Assembly (NCBI GenBank): GCA_964528875.1
Contig: CAZGUI010000005.1
Coordinates: forward strand, 16,603-80,602
Origin: Bacteroides_E sp964528875
GTDB taxonomy: Bacteria; Bacteroidota; Bacteroidia; Bacteroidales; Bacteroidaceae
Reading direction: 5' to 3'
DNA length: 64,000 bases
In this document: positions 58,453 through 64,000 of the stretch, piece after piece
How the letters are laid out: the number at the start of each line of letters is the position of its first letter
Position numbering within the stretch: position 1 is the stretch's first letter
Notes under the pieces: model-generated
The model's database searches: none
What the model was told of the DNA's origin: nothing
What the model saw: the letters and a program-made list of their open reading frames with translations, nothing else
Made by a program: the position numbers and the translations under genes

Positions 58453-58763
58453 TTAGTTCATTGCATAAAAAAAGTTATTTTTAAGAGAGGCTGTAGAAGT
58501 CTCTAAACAGAGATTTTTTTGTTTTTTACTCGGTCCTAGACCGAGCACCCTTCAGTCCTAGACCGACACCCCTTCAGTCCTAGACCGAAGGTCATTGGGT
58601 CTAAGACCTAACCAAAAGAGCTTGAGTAGTAAGTTTATTTTGCTTGAAACGAAGGGTTGAATGAGCTGTAGTTTAAAACTAAAAACCCCATTTTTTTGTT
58701 ATTCCTAGTCTGAATGTCGATGTAAAAATCACTTTTGGGGAATTTTTACAAATACCGATGCAG
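58453..58763. other. intergenic region with the second 22-bp repeat array
   Basis: It contains a weak hairpin (GTCTCT-AAAC-AGAGA near 58498, followed by Ts) and the array at 58531-58609. No gene is supported. Confidence 0.55.
58531..58609 (+). repeat. 22-bp tandem array, three good and one degenerate unit
   Basis: Cores start at 58531, 58553 and 58575 (22-bp period), with a degenerate fourth (TGGGTCTAAGACCT) near 58596. Unit 1 is the perfect palindrome CGGTCCTAGACCG. The first 57 bases differ from the array at 16872 at only about three positions, in the same orientation. Confidence 0.82.
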
Positions 58764-58771
58764 TATTTTTG
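58764..58771 (+). promoter_or_regulatory. candidate -7 promoter box for the META lipoprotein gene
   Basis: TATTTTTG matches TAnnTTTG, 59 bp before the ATG. A TTTG at 58734-58737 is present but the spacing (26 bp) is longer than the usual 19-21. Confidence 0.45.
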
Positions 58772-58830
58772 CTTATAGTACATTTAATAGATAGTTTTGT
58801 TAATTAGTAACACAAGAAAAAAATATATTT

Positions 58831-59625
58831 ATGAAAAAAAGAAAGAGTTTTCTTATCGGATTATTTAGTCTTTCATTATTACTACTTATGAGTTGTGCAA
58901 CATCAAAAAATAGTTTAGCATTCTCCGAATTAAATGGCGAATGGAATATTATAGAAATAAATGGAAACGTAGTTGTTCCAGCAGATAATCAACCTTTTCC
59001 TTATGTAGGCTTTGATACCTCAACCGGACGATTAAGTGGAAGTAGTGGATGTAACCGAATGATGTCTACTATTGCTCCCGGAGCTAATGTAGGTGAAATT
59101 GTAATAGGTAACATTGGTTCTACTCGTATGGCTTGTAAAGACATGGAACTAGAAAGTAATGTTTTAAGTGCTATGGGGGAGGTGAAAAGCTATAAAAGAA
59201 TTGATGCCGATAAAATTGCACTATGTAATGCAAGTGGTAAAGTTATTTTGGTTTTAGCTTCTAAAGGGGCTACAGGTGATTTATCAGCTTTAAATGGTGA
59301 GTGGCTTATAACTACAGTAAATAACGAAGCGATAGCTTTTGATTTAAACAAACAACCTTTTATTGCTATTGATGTAGCTAAAGAGGCTGTTCATGGCTAC
59401 TTGGGTTGTAACTCTTTTACAGGAGGTTATAAAGTAGATGAGGCTGTCAATAACTCCATTTCATTTCCTGCATTAGGTGCAACTATGATGGCTTGTATGG
59501 ATATGGAATTGGAAGGAAAAGTATCAAAAGCACTCAATGCGGTTAAAACTTATAAGTTAACAGTGGAAGGTATTGCTTTTTATGATGCTAATGGTGAACG
59601 AATAATGACATTACTGAAGAAGTAA
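58831..59625 (+). CDS. two-domain META (HslJ-like) lipoprotein
   Basis: The protein has 264 aa. The lipobox is LMSC with Cys22. Two tandem META domains are visible. The first is SELNGEWNIIEINGNVV to about residue 140 with SGSSGCNRM and MACKDMELES. The second is SALNGEWLITTVNNEAI to the end with GYLGCNSFTGGY and MACMDMELEG. The repeated G-C-N and ACxDME signatures are diagnostic. META/HslJ proteins are outer-membrane-associated and linked to stress or resistance in other bacteria; no specific role can be stated here. It is a single gene with its own promoter. Confidence 0.9.
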   Translation: MKKRKSFLIGLFSLSLLLLMSCATSKNSLAFSELNGEWNIIEINGNVVVPADNQPFPYVGFDTSTGRLSGSSGCNRMMSTIAPGANVGEIVIGNIGSTRMACKDMELESNVLSAMGEVKSYKRIDADKIALCNASGKVILVLASKGATGDLSALNGEWLITTVNNEAIAFDLNKQPFIAIDVAKEAVHGYLGCNSFTGGYKVDEAVNNSISFPALGATMMACMDMELEGKVSKALNAVKTYKLTVEGIAFYDANGERIMTLLKK

Positions 59626-59652
59626 ATAAATTTAGTGTTTGGTTAGTGAGTG

Positions 59653-59691
59653 AAGTAGGGGGATTGATTCGTCGATCTCTCTACTTTTTTT
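59653..59691. terminator. bidirectional terminator between META and FecCD genes
   Basis: AAGTAGGGGGAT (59653-59664) pairs with ATCTCTCTACTT (59675-59686) using two G-T wobbles, followed by Ts. The genes on either side converge. Confidence 0.6.
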
Positions 59692-59711
59692 ATGTCTTTG
59701 ACTTACTCCTT

Positions 59712-60701
59712 CTATTTTTCTTTTAATAAGATTGAAATAATAATAGGAGCTCCAAATAGTGCTGTTACTGCATTAATGGGTAAAGTGCCTTGCAATCCGG
59801 GAAGTTGAGATATCAAATCACAGAATAACATAATAATGGCACCACATCCCATAGATGCAAACAATACAACCCGATGATTGGCTGTTTTGAATAATCCTCG
59901 AGCGATATGGGGGGTTGTTATTCCTATAAAAGCGATTGGCCCTGTAAAAGCAGTACTAGTACCTGCCAATAAAGCCGTAAGGAGAATGATAAGTACTTGT
60001 AGTTTTTTGACAGAGAAACCTAGTCCTTTAGCATAATTATACCCTAGTAGTAGTGCGTTGAGTGGTTTTTGAAGAAGTAATGCTCCAATTATCCCTAATA
60101 AAGTAAACGTGAAAAGAACTTTAATTTGATCCCAGCCCACAGCAGACAAACTGCCAAAAGTCCATGTTACAAATAACTTAAGTGTATCCGGATTACTTAT
60201 GCTCTGAAGAATACTAACAATGGCTCCAGCAAAGTAACCAATCATTAATCCAACAATAAGTAAGGAAACGGTTTGTCGCACCCGCAATGCCACAAAAACC
60301 ACGAGTAGTAAAACAACTGTTGCTCCAATGATAGCAGCAGTAACTTGCCCCCAACCACTTAAATAATTAAGAAAAGGAAGAGAAATACCCGATAAGGTAA
60401 GTAATGCCACACCTAAGCTAGCACCGGAAGTTACTCCTAAGACATCGGGCCCTGCCAGTGGATTATTGAAAAGAGTTTGCATAAGAACTCCGGACAAGGC
60501 CAATCCTGCTCCGGTGAGTATAGCTGTTAATGCCTTAGGTAGTCGGTGATTAAGTAATATCTCTCGTTGAATGTCTACTTCAGGATTTCCTTTGATGGCT
60601 TCCCATAGTTCGGTGGGTGAAAAAATAACACTACCTAAGGCCAAATCGGCTATTAAGGCAAAGACAAAGAGCACACAGAGTAAGACAACTAATCGTTTCA
60701 T
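59712..60701 (-). CDS. FecCD family iron/cobalamin ABC transporter permease
   Basis: The protein has 329 aa and about nine to ten membrane helices. Typical BtuC/FecCD motifs are LPKALTAILTGAGLALSGVLMQ (here only the region near residue 55), NPLAGPDVLGVTSGASLGVA, and GPIAFIGITTPHIAR near residue 255. It forms the inner-membrane channel for an iron-chelate or corrinoid. It follows the binding protein gene by 20 bp. No ATP-binding subunit is encoded beside it, since the next gene converges. Confidence 0.92.
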   Translation of the reverse strand: MKRLVVLLCVLFVFALIADLALGSVIFSPTELWEAIKGNPEVDIQREILLNHRLPKALTAILTGAGLALSGVLMQTLFNNPLAGPDVLGVTSGASLGVALLTLSGISLPFLNYLSGWGQVTAAIIGATVVLLLVVFVALRVRQTVSLLIVGLMIGYFAGAIVSILQSISNPDTLKLFVTWTFGSLSAVGWDQIKVLFTFTLLGIIGALLLQKPLNALLLGYNYAKGLGFSVKKLQVLIILLTALLAGTSTAFTGPIAFIGITTPHIARGLFKTANHRVVLFASMGCGAIIMLFCDLISQLPGLQGTLPINAVTALFGAPIIISILLKEK

Positions 60702-60721
60702 AAATAAAGGTCTTGAAATCT

Positions 60722-61852
60722 TTACTTGAGTTTCTCTATAAAGGTAAGCTCATAATCGGGAAGTAAATGAGGATGTGCGATTTTTATCAAATCTTTTAGT
60801 AAAAGATCCGGTCGCGCCACTCCTAATTCCCAATAGTCGTTTCCTCCCTTTTCATTCATTCGTTTATTCGGATTATAAACAGCTCCCGATTGATAGGCCT
60901 TAAATAATTTATAACGTTTGTCTATGGTTGCTAGTTGCTCTAAAGTTTCCACTTGTACATTAATCCATAAATCTGCTTTGTTAAAGTAAACTAATGCTTC
61001 TTCAATGGTTGAGTTTATACTTCCTTTCTCTTGGTTATCTGCATAATGGTAATGAAAACCTGCATCGCTAAACAGTTGTGCATTAAAACTTTTGCCACCC
61101 GGCATAGACCACGCACCTCTATAATCTTGTCCGGTTAAAACAGATGGTTTAATTAGGATAGAGTCTGATACTAAATCCTTAGCTTTATTATATTTGTTCT
61201 CAATATCAGTAAATAACTCTTGTGCCAAGGAGTCCTTATCGAAGAATGCTGCAACAAACTTAATCCATTCAGCTCTTCCCAATACGGTTTCTTCTTGCCA
61301 TTCAATGTTATAAAGAATATTAAGTCCGGTTTGTTTTAATCGTTTGGTATTTTCATCTTCTACATTATAGGCAGAGGTCATTATTGCATTTGGGCGAAGC
61401 AATAATAATCGCTCTAAATCCAAATTGAAAGAATCGCCTATATTTTTGATTCTTCCTTCTTTAACACCTTGTAGAATGTGAGGGTTATAAATGTAGTCCG
61501 GATTGCATACGCCTGTTATTAGTGAGCTTATACCAAGCAGCTCCGCAAAGCCAAGGTGAGTGGCAGAGTTTACAACCCATTCTTTAATTGGTATTTTAAT
61601 TGTTTGTCCATCCATTGGCGTTTGGATAGCAGTGTCTTTAATTAAATAGTATTTTTCATAAATAGTTCCCGGAGTCCAAGGGTTAAATACGGTCACTTGG
61701 GTATATTCTTTGTTGGAGTAATCTATGTCAAACCCTTTGGCATAGATTAGAGATGTTTGATGTTTAACTTCTTGTTTAGGGGTGTTTTGGCACGAAATGT
61801 GACAAAATAAAATCGAAATAAGAACTAGGTGTATGGGTCTAATATATTTCAT
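60722..61852 (-). CDS. periplasmic substrate-binding lipoprotein of the FecCD-type ABC transporter
   Basis: The start is placed at the ATG at 61852, giving 376 aa with a good lipoprotein signal (lipobox HISC, Cys21). A frame open to 62032 would put 60 implausible residues before it. The family signature is SATHLGFAELLGISSLITGV and LDLERLLLLRPNAIMTS, followed by LTGQDYRGAWSMPGGKSF. This class binds siderophores or cobalamin. It is the first gene of a two-gene unit with the permease. Confidence 0.88.
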   Translation of the reverse strand: MKYIRPIHLVLISILFCHISCQNTPKQEVKHQTSLIYAKGFDIDYSNKEYTQVTVFNPWTPGTIYEKYYLIKDTAIQTPMDGQTIKIPIKEWVVNSATHLGFAELLGISSLITGVCNPDYIYNPHILQGVKEGRIKNIGDSFNLDLERLLLLRPNAIMTSAYNVEDENTKRLKQTGLNILYNIEWQEETVLGRAEWIKFVAAFFDKDSLAQELFTDIENKYNKAKDLVSDSILIKPSVLTGQDYRGAWSMPGGKSFNAQLFSDAGFHYHYADNQEKGSINSTIEEALVYFNKADLWINVQVETLEQLATIDKRYKLFKAYQSGAVYNPNKRMNEKGGNDYWELGVARPDLLLKDLIKIAHPHLLPDYELTFIEKLK

Positions 61853-61879
61853 CGTGTTGTGTTGAATTTTATGTGAGAA

Positions 61880-61887
61880 CAAAAATA
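61880..61887 (-). promoter_or_regulatory. candidate -7 promoter box for the iron/corrinoid transporter genes
   Basis: The minus strand reads TATTTTTG, matching TAnnTTTG, about 28 bp upstream of the ATG at 61852. This supports the shorter start. Confidence 0.4.
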
Positions 61888-61986
61888 AGAATAAAATAAT
61901 GCTTAGAATAATAAAACAGAGGTATAGTGAAATAAAATAGGTCTGACTTATTGTCATATTGAAAAAAACAAAGAGGTTAATATGTT

Positions 61987-62004
61987 TTGGCACGAGGTTT
62001 GCTT
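61987..62004 (+). promoter_or_regulatory. sigma-54 (RpoN) type -24/-12 promoter of dnaK
   Basis: TTGGCACGAGGTTTGCTT fits the sigma-54 consensus TTGGCACG-N4-TTGCT. The invariant GG (61989-61990) and GC (62001-62002) are separated by 10 bp, placing a start near 62014 and a leader of about 86 nt before dnaK. An inverted repeat TGAC-N5-GTCA sits upstream at 61944-61956 as a possible activator site. No TAnnTTTG box was noticed between this site and dnaK. Confidence 0.7.
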
Positions 62005-62099
62005 GGTAGTATGTTGAATGTCTTACTGACAAAAGAAAATGGAAGTAGACATTATTTAATAGGGTAATAAAGAATAAACAATTAAATTAAAATAAAATC

Positions 62100-64000
62100 A
62101 TGGGAAAAATAATTGGAATTGATTTAGGAACCACAAACTCTTGTGTTGCTGTATTCGAAGGTAACGAGCCTGTTGTAATCACCAACGATGAAGGTAAAAG
62201 AACAACACCTTCTATAATAGGGTTTGATGGTGATGAAAGAAAAGTAGGAGATCCTGCTAAACGTCAGGCTATTACTAACCCACAAAGAACCGTTTCATCT
62301 ATCAAACGTTTTATGGGTGAAAACTGGGAGCAAGTGCAAAATGAAGTAGCTAACGTGCCTTATAAAGTTGTAAAAGGTGACAACAATACTCCTAGGGTTG
62401 ACATTGATGGTCGTTTATATACTCCTCAAGAATTGTCAGCAATGATTCTTCAAAAAATGAAGAAAACAGCTGAAGACTACTTAGGACAAGAAGTAACCAA
62501 TGCAGTAATTACTGTACCAGCTTATTTCTCTGACTCACAACGTCAAGCTACTAAAGAAGCAGGTCAAATTGCAGGATTGAACGTAGAGCGTATTGTGAAT
62601 GAGCCAACAGCAGCAGCTTTAGCTTATGGATTGGATAAAGTTCATAAGGATATGAAAATTGCTGTGTTCGACTTAGGTGGTGGTACTTTTGATATCTCTA
62701 TATTAGAATTTGGTGGAGGTGTGTTTGAAGTACTTTCAACGAATGGTGATACTCATTTAGGAGGTGATGATTTTGACCAAGTGGTAATTAACTGGTTGGT
62801 AGATGAATTCAAGAAAGATGAAGGAGCTGATTTAACTCAAGATCCTATGGCTATGCAACGTTTGAAAGAGGCTGCAGAAAAAGCTAAAATTGAATTATCT
62901 TCAACAACAAGCACAGATATTAACTTACCATACATTATGCCGGTTAATGGTGTGCCTAAACACTTAGTAAAAAAGATCACTCGTGCTAAATTTGAATCTT
63001 TAGCTCACGAAATGATTCAAAGATGTTTAGGTCCTTGCCAAAAAGCAATGAGCGATGCCGGACTTAAGAACTCTGATATTGATGAGGTTTTATTGGTAGG
63101 TGGATCAACTCGTATACCGGCTATTCAACAATTAGTAGAGAACTTCTTTGGACAAGCTCCTTCAAAAGGAGTAAACCCGGATGAAGTGGTTGCTTTAGGT
63201 GCAGCAGTTCAAGGTGCAGTGTTAAGTGACGATATTGAAGGAGTGGTATTATTAGACGTTACTCCTCTATCAGTAGGTATAGAAACACTGGGTGGTGTAA
63301 TGACTAAGTTGATTGAAGCCAACACAACTATACCTGCTAGAAAAACTGAGACTTTTTCTACTGCTGCAGATAATCAAACTGAGGTTACTATTCACGTAAT
63401 CCAGGGAGAACGTCCTATGGCTAATCAGAACAAGTCAATCGGACAATTTAACTTAACCGGTATTTCTCCGGCACCTCGTGGTGTACCTCAAATTGAAGTG
63501 TCTTTTGATATTGATGCGAATGGTATTTTGAAAGTGTCTGCTAAAGATAAAGCAACAGGTAAAGAACAAAGTATTCGTATTGAAGCTTCTTCCGGTTTAA
63601 GCAAGGAGGAGATTGAAAAGATGAAAGCTGAAGCAGCAGCAAATGCTGAGGCTGATCAAAAAGAGCGTGAAAAAATTGATAAGCTAAACCAAGCAGATAG
63701 TTTGATTTTCCAAACTGAAAAGCAGTTGAAAGACTTAGGAGATAAATTACCTGCAGATAAGAAAGCACCGATTGAAGCTGCTCTTACTAAGTTAAAGGAT
63801 GCTCATAAAACTCAAAACATTGAGGCTATTGATTCATCTATGGCTGAATTGAATACTGCATTTCACGCTGCTAGCGAAGAGATGTATGCTCAAAGTGGAC
63901 AAGCTGGAGCAGGAGCCGATGCTGGTGCAGGGCAAGCTAATCCTTCAGATTCAAGCGATGACAATAACGAAAATGTTCAAGATGCAGACTTTGAAGAAGT
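62100..64000 (+). CDS. dnaK: molecular chaperone DnaK (Hsp70), 3' end cut by window edge
   Basis: 633 residues are visible, ending DADFEEV, so only the last codons are missing. The start ATG at 62100 gives MGKIIGIDLGTTNSCVAVFE. The ATPase domain shows GDPAKRQAITNP, FDLGGGTFDISILEF, NEPTAAALAYG and LVGGSTRIPAIQ. The linker VVLLDVTPLS leads to the substrate-binding domain, and the C-terminal tail is Gly/Ala-rich and acidic (GAGADAGAGQANPSD). It binds unfolded polypeptides with DnaJ and GrpE. It has a candidate sigma-54 promoter and is divergent from the iron transporter genes. Confidence 0.97.
   Translation, partial: MGKIIGIDLGTTNSCVAVFEGNEPVVITNDEGKRTTPSIIGFDGDERKVGDPAKRQAITNPQRTVSSIKRFMGENWEQVQNEVANVPYKVVKGDNNTPRVDIDGRLYTPQELSAMILQKMKKTAEDYLGQEVTNAVITVPAYFSDSQRQATKEAGQIAGLNVERIVNEPTAAALAYGLDKVHKDMKIAVFDLGGGTFDISILEFGGGVFEVLSTNGDTHLGGDDFDQVVINWLVDEFKKDEGADLTQDPMAMQRLKEAAEKAKIELSSTTSTDINLPYIMPVNGVPKHLVKKITRAKFESLAHEMIQRCLGPCQKAMSDAGLKNSDIDEVLLVGGSTRIPAIQQLVENFFGQAPSKGVNPDEVVALGAAVQGAVLSDDIEGVVLLDVTPLSVGIETLGGVMTKLIEANTTIPARKTETFSTAADNQTEVTIHVIQGERPMANQNKSIGQFNLTGISPAPRGVPQIEVSFDIDANGILKVSAKDKATGKEQSIRIEASSGLSKEEIEKMKAEAAANAEADQKEREKIDKLNQADSLIFQTEKQLKDLGDKLPADKKAPIEAALTKLKDAHKTQNIEAIDSSMAELNTAFHAASEEMYAQSGQAGAGADAGAGQANPSDSSDDNNENVQDADFEE

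Noticed and set aside
61784..61800. Second sigma-54-like element (TTTTGGCACGAAATG)
   Set aside because: It lies inside the binding-protein coding sequence over the lipobox codons and lacks the GC at the -12 position.
61853..62032. N-terminal extension of 60 residues on the ABC binding protein
   Set aside because: A complete lipoprotein signal begins at the ATG at 61852, a promoter-like box lies within the extension, and the extension overlaps the dnaK promoter.

Overview
The window is AT-rich and reads as chromosome from a member of the Bacteroidales (Bacteroides/Dysgonomonas-like; genus not resolvable by eye). The reasons are three SusC/SusD pairs with lipobox lipoproteins, a hybrid two-component regulator, a GT3-type glycogen synthase, a V-type ATPase operon that includes a DUF2764 gene, a Bacteroidetes-type MeaB, and promoters of the TAnnTTTG type. 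It is a scaffold with three 100-N gaps.

Layout. 1-4.5 kb, plus strand: the 3' part of an alpha-2-macroglobulin-like gene, a DUF1573 protein and meaB. 5.1-14 kb, minus strand: a compact pectin-type PUL in the order susC, susD, a fibronectin III/DUF4957-DUF5123-like lipoprotein, and a PL1 pectate lyase lipoprotein. 14.3-15 kb: a broken DUF3857-type gene. 15.1-16.6 kb, minus: a second PL1 lyase, exported but not a lipoprotein. 16.9 kb: an array of five 22-bp repeats. 17.2-24.9 kb, plus: a V-ATPase operon (E, DUF2764, A, B, D, I, K) with sodium-type proteolipid residues. 25-29.4 kb, plus: GT3 glycogen synthase and alpha-glucan phosphorylase. 29.5-30.6 kb: a decayed IS4-type transposase. 31-50 kb, plus: a second, larger PUL (PL1-like lyase, FAS1, susC, susD, FAS1, FAS1, susC, susD, GH65-like hydrolase), followed by its probable HTCS regulator at 50.4-54.7 kb. 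55-62 kb: housekeeping and transport genes (EamA exporter, YbdG-type MscS channel, NAD-dependent epimerase, second 22-bp repeat array, two-domain META lipoprotein, FecCD-type permease and binding protein). 62.1 kb to the end: dnaK, cut just before its stop.

How it works together. The PL1 lyases probably cut polygalacturonate-like pectin outside the cell or in the periplasm. The SusC/D pairs import the products, and the HTCS probably senses them. The FAS1 lipoproteins interleaved with two SusC/D pairs are the least understood part of the locus. The V-ATPase probably couples ATP to sodium transport.

Main points for a second look: (1) two of the three N gaps are flanked by the same 55 bases on both sides, and collapsing them restores intact genes; (2) dnaK has a textbook sigma-54 (-24/-12) promoter; (3) two intergenic arrays share a 22-bp repeat with the core CGGTCCTAGACCG; (4) the FAS1/SusCD locus has an unusual architecture; (5) the V-ATPase operon lacks recognisable C, F and G/H subunits and carries DUF2764 instead.
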